Below, piece by piece: positions 1-8,096 of a stretch of 64,000 bases of DNA. Within the stretch, counting starts at the first letter, position 1, and the number at the start of each line of letters is the position of its first letter. The notes under the pieces are model-generated. The model was not told the DNA's origin. It searched no databases and worked only from the letters and a program-made list of their open reading frames with translations. The DNA comes from Alphaproteobacteria bacterium (GTDB lineage Bacteria > Pseudomonadota > Alphaproteobacteria > Reyranellales > Reyranellaceae): positions 1-64,000 of the forward strand of contig CANJHI010000006.1 of NCBI GenBank assembly GCA_947474005.1, given 5' to 3'. The position numbers and the translations under genes were made by a program.

Positions 1-1614
1 ATTCTCCGAGCGCAGGAACCACGGCCCGCTGCGCCAGCGCCCTCTGTGCCCATTCGCGGCGTGTCCATTTCCGTGCCCATTGCCATGTCCGTTCGCCCGT
101 CCGTTGGGCTCGCGCGCGATCGGCAGCACGTAGCCCGCGGCGCTCTCGAGGCCCTTCTCGAAGATCCGCGCCAGCCGCTCCCGCTCCAGCGGGTCCTTCA
201 CCTTGGCCGCGTCGATCGCGACGTTGCTCGGCAGGCGCCGCTCGCGCCACAGGTAGTACCAGGTGTCCTCGAAGGCCGGGAAGAGATAGCCGGGATTGAG
301 TTGCAGCCGTTCGGCGATGGCGAGCGCGAACCGCTCGGCTGCCGCTGGAGTGGCGCCGACGGGCTTGGATTCGACGGCGGTGAGGTGCGGGTCGCGCCAG
401 ATCGGCTGGCCGTCCTTGCGCCAGAAGCAGCCCAGCGCCCAGCGCGGCAGCTGCTCGCCGGGGTACCATTTGCCCTGGCCGAAATGCAGCAGCGGCTTCT
501 TGGCGAAACGATCCGCGAGCTTGCGGAACAGCACGCCCGCCAGCCGGCGCTTCTCCGGCCCCAGCGCCAGCGTGTTCCATTCCGCGCCGTCCATGTCGTC
601 GACCGAGACGAAGGTCGGCTCCCCGCCCATGGTCAGGCGCACGTCCCCCTTGGCGATATCGCCTTCGATCGCCTCGCCGACCTTGAGCAGCGTTGCCCAT
701 TGTTCGTCGGTGTAGGGCTTGGTTGTACGCGGCGTCTCGCGCACGCGCACCACGGTCATGTCGTGCTCGAACTCGACCTCGGATTTCTCGACCGCGCCCT
801 CGATCGGCGCCGCGCTCGAAGGCTCGGGCGTGCAGGCGAGCGGAATGTGGCCTTCGCCGGTCAGCAGGCCGGAGGTCGGATCGAGCCCGATCCATCCCGC
901 GCCGGGGAGATAGATTTCGCACCAGGCGTGGAGGTCGGTGAAGTCGCCGGTCGGGCCCTCGGGTCCGTCGAGCGGCTTCTCGTCGGGCTTGAGCTGGATC
1001 AGGTAACCCGAGGCGAAGCGCGCGGCAAAGCCCAGGTGGCGCATGATGGTGACCAGCAGCCAGCCAGTGTCGCGGCACGAGCCCTTGGCGAGCGACAGCG
1101 TCTGCTCGCAGGTCTGCACCCCCGGCTCCATCCGCACGATGTAGCCGATTTCTTTTTGCAGTCGCGCATTGAGGGCGACGATGAAGTCGACGGTCCGCAT
1201 TTCCTTACGGTCGACCTTGGCGAGCCATTCCTTGAGCAACGGCCCCGGCGGTTCCAGCTTGCGAAACGGCGCGATCTCCTCGGCCAGCCCCGGGTCGTAA
1301 GTGAAGGGCCAGGTCTCGGCCTCGGGCTCGAGGAAGAAGCCGAAGGGGTTGATGACCGACATGTCGGCCACGAGATCGACCAGGATCTCGAATTTCTCGG
1401 TCTTCTCGGCGAAGACCAGCCGCGCCAGATAATTGCCCTGCGGGTCCTGCTGCCAGTTGATGAAATGATCGGCCGGCGTGACTTTCAGCGAATAGGACAG
1501 CACCGGCGTGCGCGAATGCGGTGCCGGACGCAGGCGCACGACCTGCGGGCCGAGGGTTACCGGCCGGTCGTAGCGGTAGGTCGTTCGATGATGCAGCGCG
1601 ACTTGGATGCTCAT
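1..1614 (-). CDS. Transglutaminase-like/DUF2126 protein, 3' end cut by window edge
   Basis: These are the first 538 codons of a large transglutaminase-superfamily protein of the bacterial type that carries a DUF2126 region after the core (full members are about 1,100 residues). The catalytic triad is visible: C180 (KGSCRDTGWLL), H229 (TDLHAWCEIY) and D245 (GLDPTSG). The DUF2126 part begins near residue 325 (DVRLTMGGEPTFVS). ATG 1614 gives the family-typical start MSIQVALHHRTTYRYD. Residues 504-523 form an Asn-Gly-His low-complexity stretch just before the conserved SGPWFLRSE. The frame is open to base 1, so the gene continues outside the window. It is divergent from the SDR gene at 1840. Family members often sit beside glutamine-synthetase-like or peptide-modifying genes; the substrate is unknown. 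Confidence 0.9.
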   Translation of the reverse strand, partial: MSIQVALHHRTTYRYDRPVTLGPQVVRLRPAPHSRTPVLSYSLKVTPADHFINWQQDPQGNYLARLVFAEKTEKFEILVDLVADMSVINPFGFFLEPEAETWPFTYDPGLAEEIAPFRKLEPPGPLLKEWLAKVDRKEMRTVDFIVALNARLQKEIGYIVRMEPGVQTCEQTLSLAKGSCRDTGWLLVTIMRHLGFAARFASGYLIQLKPDEKPLDGPEGPTGDFTDLHAWCEIYLPGAGWIGLDPTSGLLTGEGHIPLACTPEPSSAAPIEGAVEKSEVEFEHDMTVVRVRETPRTTKPYTDEQWATLLKVGEAIEGDIAKGDVRLTMGGEPTFVSVDDMDGAEWNTLALGPEKRRLAGVLFRKLADRFAKKPLLHFGQGKWYPGEQLPRWALGCFWRKDGQPIWRDPHLTAVESKPVGATPAAAERFALAIAERLQLNPGYLFPAFEDTWYYLWRERRLPSNVAIDAAKVKDPLERERLARIFEKGLESAAGYVLPIAREPNGRANGHGNGHGNGHAANGHRGRWRSGPWFLRSEN

Positions 1615-1715
1615 TACGACCGTCTTGTTTCGCTCCACAATACTCTAAGCAAGCGACATGCCAGTGTCCAAGAACACGGCGCTATGCTTCTCTCGGGTTT
1701 CTTCTTGTCCTGCGG

Positions 1716-1816
1716 CCCCCTCCGGCCTTCGGCCACCTCCCCCGTGTGACGGGGGAGGAGTTTGAGTTTCTACTCCTCCCCCACTTGTGGGGGAGGTGGC
1801 CGAAGGCCGGAGGGGG
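1716..1816. repeat. Nested intergenic palindromic repeat
   Basis: This is a 101-bp inverted repeat between two divergent genes. The outer arms (1716-1743 and about 1789-1816) are 28-bp complements of each other, rich in CCCCCTCC and GGCCTTCGGCC. Each half also holds its own small hairpin (CCTCCCCC, short loop, GGGGGAGG) with different loop bases. The form matches dispersed intergenic palindromes of alphaproteobacterial genomes. It lies 23 bp upstream of the SDR start codon, so it could affect the 5' end of that mRNA. Confidence 0.85.
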
Positions 1817-1839
1817 TCAAGAGCATCGCGAGAGTGTTC

Positions 1840-2583
1840 ATGACCAACTATTTCGATCTCACCGGCAAAGTTGCCCTCGTCACCGGCGGCAGCCGCGGGC
1901 TGGGCTACCAGATGGTGAAGGCCTTCGCCGCCCACGGCGCCGATGTCTTCATCACCAGCCGCAAGCTCGAGGCCTGCGACAAGGCCGCCGCCGAGGTTCG
2001 GGCGCTGGGGCGCAAGGCCGCGACCCATGCTTGCAACGTGGCCAACTGGCAGGAACTCGACGGATTGGTCGATGCTGCCTACGCGGCCTTCGGCAAGATC
2101 GACATCCTGGTGAACAATGCCGGTTCCTCGCCGCTCGCGCCCTCGTCGCTGGAAACCTCTGAGCAGCTCTTCGATCGCATCGTGTCGCTCAACTTCAAGG
2201 CGCCGTTCCGCCTGATGTCGCTGGTCGGCAGCCGCATGACGGCGGGCGATGGCGGTTCGATCATCAACATTTCGAGCGCCGGTGCGCTCCGGCCGCGGCC
2301 GCAGATCGCGCCCTATGCCGGCGCCAAGGCCGCGCTGAACGCCCTCACCGAGGCCTTCGCCTTCGAGTACGGTCCCAAGGTGCGCGTCAACACCATCTCG
2401 CCCGGCCGTTTCCTGACCGACGTCTCCAAGGCGTGGCCGGAAGAGCACAAGGCCAACCCGACGGCGGCGCTCAAGCGCAGCGGCCAGCCGGAGGAGATCG
2501 TGACGGCGGCGCTCTATCTCGCCTCGAGCAAATCGAGCTTCACCACCGGATCGCTGGTCCGGGTCGACGGAGGAATTGCGTAA
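1840..2583 (+). CDS. SDR-family oxidoreductase
   Basis: This is a 247-residue classical short-chain dehydrogenase/reductase, cytosolic and NAD(P)-dependent. The cofactor motif TGGSRGLG is at residues 15-22, followed by NNAGS, the catalytic serine in ISSAGAL and the YAGAK Tyr-x3-Lys pair. The C-terminus LVRVDGGIA is typical of the family. The start was set at ATG 1840 (MTNYFDLTGKVALVTGG) because an upstream in-frame ATG at 1762 would read through the palindromic repeat. The stop codon TAA overlaps the next gene's ATG, so it is translationally coupled to the zinc alcohol dehydrogenase. Together they suggest an alcohol/ketone oxidation step; the substrate cannot be deduced. Confidence 0.9.
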   Translation: MTNYFDLTGKVALVTGGSRGLGYQMVKAFAAHGADVFITSRKLEACDKAAAEVRALGRKAATHACNVANWQELDGLVDAAYAAFGKIDILVNNAGSSPLAPSSLETSEQLFDRIVSLNFKAPFRLMSLVGSRMTAGDGGSIINISSAGALRPRPQIAPYAGAKAALNALTEAFAFEYGPKVRVNTISPGRFLTDVSKAWPEEHKANPTAALKRSGQPEEIVTAALYLASSKSSFTTGSLVRVDGGIA

Positions 2584-3713
2584 TGAAGATGAAGGCTGGT
2601 GTTCTCACGGTCTGCGGTGCGCCGCGGCCCTTCGCCAAGTCGAAGCCCATCCATATCGTCGAAGTCGATCTCGATCCGCCCGGCGAGGGCGAGGTGTTGG
2701 TCAAGGTGGGCGGCGCCGGGCTCTGCCACTCCGATCTGTCTCTCATCAATGGTGACAGGCCGCGGCCGGTGCCGATCGTGCTGGGCCACGAGGGCGCAGG
2801 CGAGATCGTCGAAGTGGGCGCGGGTGTGCACGACGTGAAGGTGGGCGACCATGTCTGCTTCACTTTCAACGTGAGCTGCGGCCGTTGCCGGCGGTGCCTC
2901 GAAGGCCGGCCCTATATCTGCGAGCGCTCGATCACGCCACGCGCCGCGGGCCAGCTTCTCTCTGGCAATCACCGCCTGCATATGGATGGCAAGCCAGTGA
3001 ACCATCAGTCCGGCGTCTCCTGCTTCGCCGAATATGCCGTGGTCGACCGCGGCTCGATCGTGGTGATCGACAAGACCCTGCCGCTCGATGTGGCGGCGCT
3101 GTTCGGCTGTGCCGTGGTGACGGGCGTGGGCGCTGTCGTGAACACCGCGCAGATCCAGCCCGGCAGCTCGGTGGCCATCGTCGGTCTCGGCGGCGTCGGC
3201 TTGAGTGGCCTTATGGGCGCGGTGCTCGCGGGCGCCGGCCGCATCGTCGCCATCGACCTGTCCGACGACAAGCTCGGCCTTGCCCGCCAGCTCGGCGCCA
3301 CCGACACGGTGAATGCCAAGGACGTCGATCACGTAAAACAGGTGCGCGACCTCACCAACGGCGGCGTCGACTACGCGTTCGATCTCGCCGGCACCATCAA
3401 GGCGATGGAGACGGCCTATCTCGTCACGCGCTGGGGCGGCACGACGGTGTCGGCCGGCCTCTCGCCCATCGTCGCCGATTTCTCGTTCAAGCAGAGCCTG
3501 CTGGTGAGCGAGGAGAAGACCATCAAGGGCAGCTACATGGGAAGCTGCGTGCCGGTGCGCGACATCCCGCGCTTCATCGCGCTCTACCAGCAGGGCAAGC
3601 TGCCGGTCGACCGCATGGTGAGCGAGCGCATCGGCTTCGACGAGCTGAACGTGGGCTTCGACCGCCTGCAGGACGTGGCGACGGTGCGGCAGATACTGGT
3701 GCCACACGGGTAG
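2583..3713 (+). CDS. Zinc-dependent alcohol dehydrogenase (class III-like)
   Basis: This is a 376-residue medium-chain (MDR) alcohol dehydrogenase. Catalytic zinc ligands are C48 (GLCHSD) and H69/E70 (LGHEGAGEI). The structural zinc lobe is present with C99, C102, C105 and C113 (SCGRCRRC..C). The Rossmann motif GLGGVGLSG is followed by D in AIDLSDDK, which indicates NAD preference. Length is normal for class I/III enzymes. The start overlaps the SDR stop (TAATG), so the two form an operon. Family members oxidise primary alcohols or S-hydroxymethyl thiols; which applies here is not visible. Confidence 0.92.
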   Translation: MKMKAGVLTVCGAPRPFAKSKPIHIVEVDLDPPGEGEVLVKVGGAGLCHSDLSLINGDRPRPVPIVLGHEGAGEIVEVGAGVHDVKVGDHVCFTFNVSCGRCRRCLEGRPYICERSITPRAAGQLLSGNHRLHMDGKPVNHQSGVSCFAEYAVVDRGSIVVIDKTLPLDVAALFGCAVVTGVGAVVNTAQIQPGSSVAIVGLGGVGLSGLMGAVLAGAGRIVAIDLSDDKLGLARQLGATDTVNAKDVDHVKQVRDLTNGGVDYAFDLAGTIKAMETAYLVTRWGGTTVSAGLSPIVADFSFKQSLLVSEEKTIKGSYMGSCVPVRDIPRFIALYQQGKLPVDRMVSERIGFDELNVGFDRLQDVATVRQILVPHG

Positions 3714-3721
3714 GCCATGGA

Positions 3722-3757
3722 TTGGGGTAGGGGCGGCCGGCATGCTATGATGCCGGC
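3722..3757 (+). promoter_or_regulatory. Candidate leaderless promoter with palindromic operator of mntA-hepT
   Basis: A perfect 8-bp inverted repeat (GCCGGCAT, loop GCTATG, ATGCCGGC; 3736-3757) ends directly against the mntA ATG at 3758. A -10-like TATGAT (3746-3751) lies inside it, with TTGGGG at 3722-3727 as a possible -35 (18-bp spacer). That would place the transcription start at or near the A of the ATG, giving a leaderless mRNA. No Shine-Dalgarno sequence fits before the ATG. Toxin-antitoxin operons are usually autoregulated, so this dyad is the obvious operator candidate. Confidence 0.5.
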
Positions 3758-4060
3758 ATGGCCGCGTTCGTGCCCCCGCCGTCGGACAAGCTCGATGCCC
3801 TGTGCCGGCGATGGAAGATCAGCAAGCTGACCCTGTTCGGCTCGCAGGCGCGTGGCGACGCTCGGCCGGACAGCGACGTGGACTTGCTGGTCGAGTATGG
3901 GCCCGACGCCGACTGGAGCCTTTTCGATGTCGCGCGCCTGCATCGAGAGCTGGCAGAATTGTTCGGCCAGCCGGTCGATCTGGTGCGCGAGCGCAACATC
4001 ACCAATCCCTACAGGCTCGCCACGATTAGGCGCGACCGGCGTCCGCTTTATGCCGCCTGA
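3758..4060 (+). CDS. mntA: MntA-type nucleotidyltransferase antitoxin
   Basis: This 100-residue minimal nucleotidyltransferase carries the GSx10DxD active-site motif (GSQARGDARPDSDVD, residues 27-41). In HepT/MntA systems this protein neutralises the HEPN toxin by AMPylating a tyrosine in the toxin's Rx4HxY motif. The downstream hepT overlaps its last 11 bases, the standard order for this module. A palindrome lies immediately before its ATG. It is about the usual length of MntA proteins and appears intact. Confidence 0.85.
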   Translation: MAAFVPPPSDKLDALCRRWKISKLTLFGSQARGDARPDSDVDLLVEYGPDADWSLFDVARLHRELAELFGQPVDLVRERNITNPYRLATIRRDRRPLYAA

Positions 4061-4406
4061 AGTCGAAGATCGAGCATCGCTCCTGGATATGCTGGAATTT
4101 GCGCGCGAAGCGATCACCTTTGCGCGTGGTCGGAAGCGCTCGGATCTCGATAAGGATCGGAGTTTTCTGCGTGCTCTCGAACGTGTTCTGGAGTTGATAG
4201 GCGAAGCGGCGCGGCGTGTTTCCGCGGACACGCGCGAAGCGCTCCCGGCGATTCCCTGGCAAGACATCATCGGCATGCGGAACATCATTGCCCACGAATA
4301 CGGAAAGATTGATCTGGACGAGATTTGGAAAGCCACGGAGACCGATGTGCCGGACCTTGTGTCGGCATTGGAGGAGATTGTGGCGAGGTTGCCGCCACCG
4401 CGGTGA
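4050..4406 (+). CDS. hepT: HepT-like HEPN-domain toxin (DUF86)
   Basis: This 118-residue alpha-helical HEPN protein carries the diagnostic Rx4HxY motif RNIIAHEY (about residues 76-83), the RNase active site whose tyrosine is the target of MntA AMPylation. ATG 4050 overlaps the end of mntA by 11 bp; longer upstream frames belong to the other reading frame of mntA. Motifs are intact, so the pair should be a functional toxin-antitoxin module. A GNAT gene follows 14 bp later on the same strand and may share the transcript. Confidence 0.85.
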   Translation: MPPEVEDRASLLDMLEFAREAITFARGRKRSDLDKDRSFLRALERVLELIGEAARRVSADTREALPAIPWQDIIGMRNIIAHEYGKIDLDEIWKATETDVPDLVSALEEIVARLPPPR

Positions 4407-4420
4407 CCTGACTTTCGGAA

Positions 4421-4891
4421 ATGGCAACGATGGATATCGCGATCTCTGTCGAAACACCTTTGCAGGACGAGGTCCGCACGCTCGTTGCCGAGTTGAACGC
4501 CGTCCTGCTCGAGCTGACGCCGCCCGAGCATTGCCATCATCTGACGGTCGAGCAGATGGCCGATGACAGCACGACCGTCTTCATCGCCCGCGACGGCGGC
4601 GAGGCCATCGCCTGCGGAGCGCTGAAGCGCCATGCCGACGGCATCGGTGAGGTCAAGCGCATGTACACGCGGCCTTCGCACCGTGGCCGAAAGATCGGCG
4701 AGGAGATCGTGGCGCGGATCGAGGCGCTGGCGCGATCCGAAGGGCTGAAGCGTCTCGTGCTGGAGACCGGTGACCGCCACCACGCTGCCTGGAAGGTCTA
4801 CGAGCGGGCGGGTTTTACGCGCTGCGGGCCGGTGCTCGATTATGCCGACGTGACCTGGTCGGTGTTCTACGACAAGAGCCTCGTAGACTGA
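4421..4891 (+). CDS. GNAT-family N-acetyltransferase
   Basis: This 156-residue single-domain GNAT protein transfers an acetyl group from acetyl-CoA to an amine. The acetyl-CoA loop is seen as RPSHRGRKIGEEI (R/Q-x2-G-x-G/A type), preceded by the beta-strand VKRMYTRP and followed by the motif B region AAWKVYERAGFTRCG. A second ATG (4430) is equally possible and would remove three residues. It lies 14 bp after hepT and is followed by a terminator at 4982-5009. The acceptor substrate is unknown; acetylating companions occur in some toxin systems, but nothing here proves a link. Confidence 0.85.
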   Translation: MATMDIAISVETPLQDEVRTLVAELNAVLLELTPPEHCHHLTVEQMADDSTTVFIARDGGEAIACGALKRHADGIGEVKRMYTRPSHRGRKIGEEIVARIEALARSEGLKRLVLETGDRHHAAWKVYERAGFTRCGPVLDYADVTWSVFYDKSLVD

Positions 4892-4944
4892 TGGTCGGAC
4901 CGAGATGTGCTGGCAGTGCAAGCATTTGCTCACGCTGATGTGAG

Positions 4945-4973
4945 TTGCAGCTTCAGCAGGATCGGGCTCTAAT
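4945..4973 (+). promoter_or_regulatory. Promoter-like element sharing a 16-bp motif with 28739-28754
   Basis: TTGCAG (4945-4950) and TCTAAT (4968-4973) are separated by 17 bp. The block TTGCAGCTTCAGCAGG matches 15 of 16 bases of the block at 28739, which also has a -10-like hexamer at 17-bp spacing and an intrinsic terminator downstream. Sequence-only call. Confidence 0.35.
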
Positions 4974-4981
4974 TTGGGACA

Positions 4982-5009
4982 GGCTGGCGCTCTCCGCGCC
5001 GGCCTTTTT
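4982..5009 (+). terminator. Rho-independent terminator after the GNAT gene
   Basis: A 9-bp GC-rich stem (GGCTGGCGC / GCGCCGGCC, one G-U pair) with loop TCTCC is followed by TTTTT. It is oriented to end the mntA-hepT-GNAT transcript. The remaining gap to 5155 holds an 11-bp direct repeat (ATTTGTGGACA at 5011 and 5106) and no visible gene. Confidence 0.75.
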
Positions 5010-5155
5010 CATTTGTGGACACCGACTGGACAACGGGGCTCTTCGGCCGCGGTTCGAAAACACCTGTCCAGAATTGGCGAGGCCTGTCGCATCTGCCTTT
5101 TCGCGATTTGTGGACAGGCGCGAAAGTGACAGACCGGCGTCCTCTTTCGAGGGCG

Positions 5156-6001
5156 TTATTTGATCTCGAAACCGAGCTTCTTCAGCGAGGCGCGGATCGT
5201 CTCGCGGCCGTTCATCGACTTGATCGGCCCCAGGCGGTTCAGCACCCGCTGCGTCCAGGTCGCGGCCTGCAGCTCGTGGCGGGCCGAGAACTTCGTCATC
5301 TCCGCGTCGTAGGTGGCGCGCCGGGCGGCCTCCTCCGCGGCGTCGTAGCGGTCGTGATGCAGCACGATCGACTGCGGCAGGCGCGGCTTCACCTCGCCGT
5401 CGGCCTTGTCGTCGGCGGCATAGCCGACGCAGAGGCCGAACACGACGAAGGACTGCGGCGGCAGGCCGAGCAGCTCGGCGACCTTGATCGGGTCGTTGCG
5501 CATGGCGCCGATATAGACGGTGCGCAGCCCGATCGATTGGGCGGCCACCACGGCGTTCTGGGCGGCAAGGGCTGCATCGATGCAGGCGACCATGAAGGTT
5601 TCGAGCCAGGGCATCGTCTCGAAGTCGGTCTTCGTGTCCTCCGAGATGCGCTGGTTGCGCGACATGTCGGCCACCCAGGCGATGTAGAGCGGGCACTGCT
5701 CGATATGCTTCTGGTTGCCGGCGATTTCTGCCAGCACCTTCTTCTTGGCCGGGTCTGTGATGGCGACCGCCGACCACCACTGCATGTTGGAGCTGGTGGC
5801 CGCCGACTGTGCCGCGGCGATCAGCGTCTCCAGCGTGCCGGGCGGCACCGGGTCGGGTTTGTAGCCGCGCACCGACCGGTGATCGAGCATGGTCGCGATG
5901 GTTTCGTTCCACGGCCCTGCGGAGGGCAGGGCGTCGGTGCCGTAGCGTTGAGCGAGTGCGTCGGCCTTGGCGCTGCGGTTGGCGGGAGCTAGCGAGTCCA
6001 T
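5156..6001 (-). CDS. NfsA/FRP-type nitroreductase (FMN-dependent NAD(P)H oxidoreductase)
   Basis: This 281-residue flavoprotein of the nitroreductase superfamily reduces nitro or quinone compounds with NAD(P)H. The N-terminal FMN phosphate-binding motif HRSVRGYKPDPVP is typical of the NfsA/FRP group, as are SAATSSNMQWWSAVAI and the central LRTVYIGAMRNDP region. Start ATG 6001 lies inside the 3' end of the MFS gene (13-bp overlap), which implies translational coupling. It is the last gene of the minus-strand run beginning at 10322. The substrate is not inferable. Confidence 0.88.
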   Translation of the reverse strand: MDSLAPANRSAKADALAQRYGTDALPSAGPWNETIATMLDHRSVRGYKPDPVPPGTLETLIAAAQSAATSSNMQWWSAVAITDPAKKKVLAEIAGNQKHIEQCPLYIAWVADMSRNQRISEDTKTDFETMPWLETFMVACIDAALAAQNAVVAAQSIGLRTVYIGAMRNDPIKVAELLGLPPQSFVVFGLCVGYAADDKADGEVKPRLPQSIVLHHDRYDAAEEAARRATYDAEMTKFSARHELQAATWTQRVLNRLGPIKSMNGRETIRASLKKLGFEIK

Positions 6002-7254
6002 GCGGTGGTTCCTGGCGGTTTGGCGCGGGTGATTGCGGTCACTAGCGCGAGAAGGATGAAGCCGACGACGATCATGAAGATGGCGCGTGGCTCGCCGCGG
6101 TCCATCAGCCAGCCGTAGAGCAGCGGGGCCACCATGCCGCCCAGGTTGAAGCCGGTGCTGACGAAGCCGAACACCTTGCCGAACGACCCATGCGGGGTGA
6201 CGGCGCGCACCATCATGTCGCGTGACGGCTGGATCATGCCGTTCAGCAGCCCGCCCAGCGACATCACGCCGACCAGCACGACCGCCGGCATGTTCACCCA
6301 GGCCATCAGGATGGCCATGGTCGAGGTGCAGGCGAAGCCGACGGCGGCGACGCGTTCGTGATGCGGCGTACGGTCGGCAATGAAGCCGCCCAGCAGGACC
6401 CCTGCCGCGCTCATTAGCAGGAAGCCGGAGAGCGCCACGTTGGCCACCGAGAAGGGCGTACCGTGGATCGCGCCCATGCCGACAACGGTGAAGGTCTGGA
6501 TGCCGCCGTTGGCCATGGCGAGGCAGAAGAAGAACAGCAGGTTGCGCAGGATCGGCGCGCTCAGCAGCAGGCTCAGCCCGACCTTGGTCCCATCGGAAGA
6601 GGGGCCTTTCACCGGCTGCTGGCCAGGCTTGTGCACGACCCGCGGCAGCACACCGCCGGCCACGATCATCAGCAGGGCGATGGCGAAGGAGAGGCCTGCG
6701 GCGAACAGGAAAGCGCCGCGCCAGCCCCAGATCGCAGCACAGGCCAGCACCAGGGCAGGCGTCACGCCGGAGCCCAGGTAGCCCGCGAAAGTGTGGATCG
6801 AGAAGGCCTTGCCGATCCGCTTGTGATCGACGGTGGCCGACAGGATCGTGTAGTCGGCCGGGTGATAGACGGTGTTGGCGATCCCCAGGAACGCGTAGGA
6901 GATGACGAAGAACCAGTAGCCCGGCAGCAGGGCGGCGGCGGCGATGGCGGCCGCGCCCAGCAGCAGCCCGCCGGTCAGCATGACGCGCGGGCCGATGCGG
7001 TCGACCAGGAAGCCGGCCGGCGTCTGCAGCAGCGCCGAGGCGACGTTGAAGGCGGTCAGTGCCAGGCCGATCTGGATGTAGCTGACGCCGAAGGCCTCGC
7101 GCACCTCGCCGAACAGCGGCGGCAGCAGCATGATGTGCACGTGGCTGACGAAATGCGCCACGGCGATCAGCGCGATCACCTTGGTCTCGCGGCTCCACCT
7201 GGATCCGGAGGCTGAATCGGCCGACAGGCCGAGCGGTTCACTCGTCGATGACAT
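5989..7254 (-). CDS. MFS transporter
   Basis: This 421-residue major facilitator protein has about 12 predicted membrane segments. The loop 2-3 motif appears as GFLVDRIGPRVML, and the second half has the related GGFIADRTPHH. It is probably a proton-driven carrier in the inner membrane. It overlaps the upstream FAH-family gene by 17 bp and the downstream nitroreductase by 13 bp, so all three are likely made from one mRNA. The carried compound may be the substrate of the neighbouring hydrolase and racemase-like enzymes (inference). Confidence 0.88.
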   Translation of the reverse strand: MSSTSEPLGLSADSASGSRWSRETKVIALIAVAHFVSHVHIMLLPPLFGEVREAFGVSYIQIGLALTAFNVASALLQTPAGFLVDRIGPRVMLTGGLLLGAAAIAAAALLPGYWFFVISYAFLGIANTVYHPADYTILSATVDHKRIGKAFSIHTFAGYLGSGVTPALVLACAAIWGWRGAFLFAAGLSFAIALLMIVAGGVLPRVVHKPGQQPVKGPSSDGTKVGLSLLLSAPILRNLLFFFCLAMANGGIQTFTVVGMGAIHGTPFSVANVALSGFLLMSAAGVLLGGFIADRTPHHERVAAVGFACTSTMAILMAWVNMPAVVLVGVMSLGGLLNGMIQPSRDMMVRAVTPHGSFGKVFGFVSTGFNLGGMVAPLLYGWLMDRGEPRAIFMIVVGFILLALVTAITRAKPPGTTAWTR

Positions 7255-8080
7255 TGACGCCCAACGTGCCGATACCGGAAATCTCGACCTCGACCTTGTC
7301 GCCGCCCTTCATCCACAGCGGTGGCTTGCGGCCCATGCCGACGCCGTCGGGCGTGCCGGTGGCGATGATGTCGCCCGGCTCCAGCCAGGTCACGGTCGAG
7401 AGGTATTCGATGATGGTGGCGATGTCGAAGATCATGTGATCGGTCGTGTCGTGCTGCACGGTCTTGCCGTTCAGCCGCGTCGTGAGCTCGAGCCGCTGCG
7501 GATCGGCGATCACATCAGCCGTCACCATCCAGGGCCCGAGCGGTCCGGTCGCCGGGAAGTTCTTGCCTGCCGTCACCGAGTGCTTCTGGAAATCGCGCAC
7601 GCTTGCGTCGAGGAAGCAGGTGTAGCCCGCGACGACGGAGAGGGCGCTGGCGCGCGAGACGTGGCGGCAGCGTTCGCCAATCACGATCGCGAGCTCGCCC
7701 TCGAAGTCGAAATCGATCGACGCCTTGGGCCGTACGATATTGCCGCCCTGCGCCACCAGCGTGCTGTGCAGGCGCGAGAAGACGCTGGGTACTGTCGGAA
7801 GCTGCCGTCCCACCTCGCCGACGTGGCTCGCATAATTGAGGCCGATGCAGAGGATTTTCTCGGGATCGGGAATCACCGGCAGCAGCTCGACCTCGTCCAT
7901 CTTCAGGCTGGCCGGCGCGCCCTTTGCGGCGGCGGCGAGTTCATCCAGCGCCTTGGCGGCGATGGCGGCGCGCAGGCTCGTCCAGCGGCCGCCGCTCTGC
8001 GCCGACAGATCGACGATGCCGCCGTCCACGACCGCACCGATTTTCTGTGCGCCCGCATGGCGAAAGCTGACCAACCGCAT
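7238..8080 (-). CDS. Fumarylacetoacetate hydrolase-family protein
   Basis: This 280-residue FAH-fold enzyme hydrolyses or decarboxylates a beta-diketone or related acid with a divalent metal. Seen are the linker LCIGLNYASHVGEVG, the metal-ligand segment DFEGELAIVIG, the FLDASVRDFQ block (commonly NDVSARD) and GDIIATGTPDGVG. Start ATG 8080 (MRLVSFRHAGAQKIGAVVDG) is family-typical; the open frame extends 52 codons upstream but overlaps the racemase-like gene. It is 16 bp downstream of that gene and overlaps the MFS gene. It probably serves an aromatic or branched acid catabolic route. Confidence 0.88.
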   Translation of the reverse strand: MRLVSFRHAGAQKIGAVVDGGIVDLSAQSGGRWTSLRAAIAAKALDELAAAAKGAPASLKMDEVELLPVIPDPEKILCIGLNYASHVGEVGRQLPTVPSVFSRLHSTLVAQGGNIVRPKASIDFDFEGELAIVIGERCRHVSRASALSVVAGYTCFLDASVRDFQKHSVTAGKNFPATGPLGPWMVTADVIADPQRLELTTRLNGKTVQHDTTDHMIFDIATIIEYLSTVTWLEPGDIIATGTPDGVGMGRKPPLWMKGGDKVEVEISGIGTLGVNVIDE

Positions 8081-8096
8081 GGCCGCGAGCCTAGGA

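Noticed and set aside
46-1749. 567-codon plus-strand open frame opposite the transglutaminase gene
   Set aside because: Its product is Arg/Gly/Leu-rich with no domain; the minus strand reads a well-conserved transglutaminase with intact triad.
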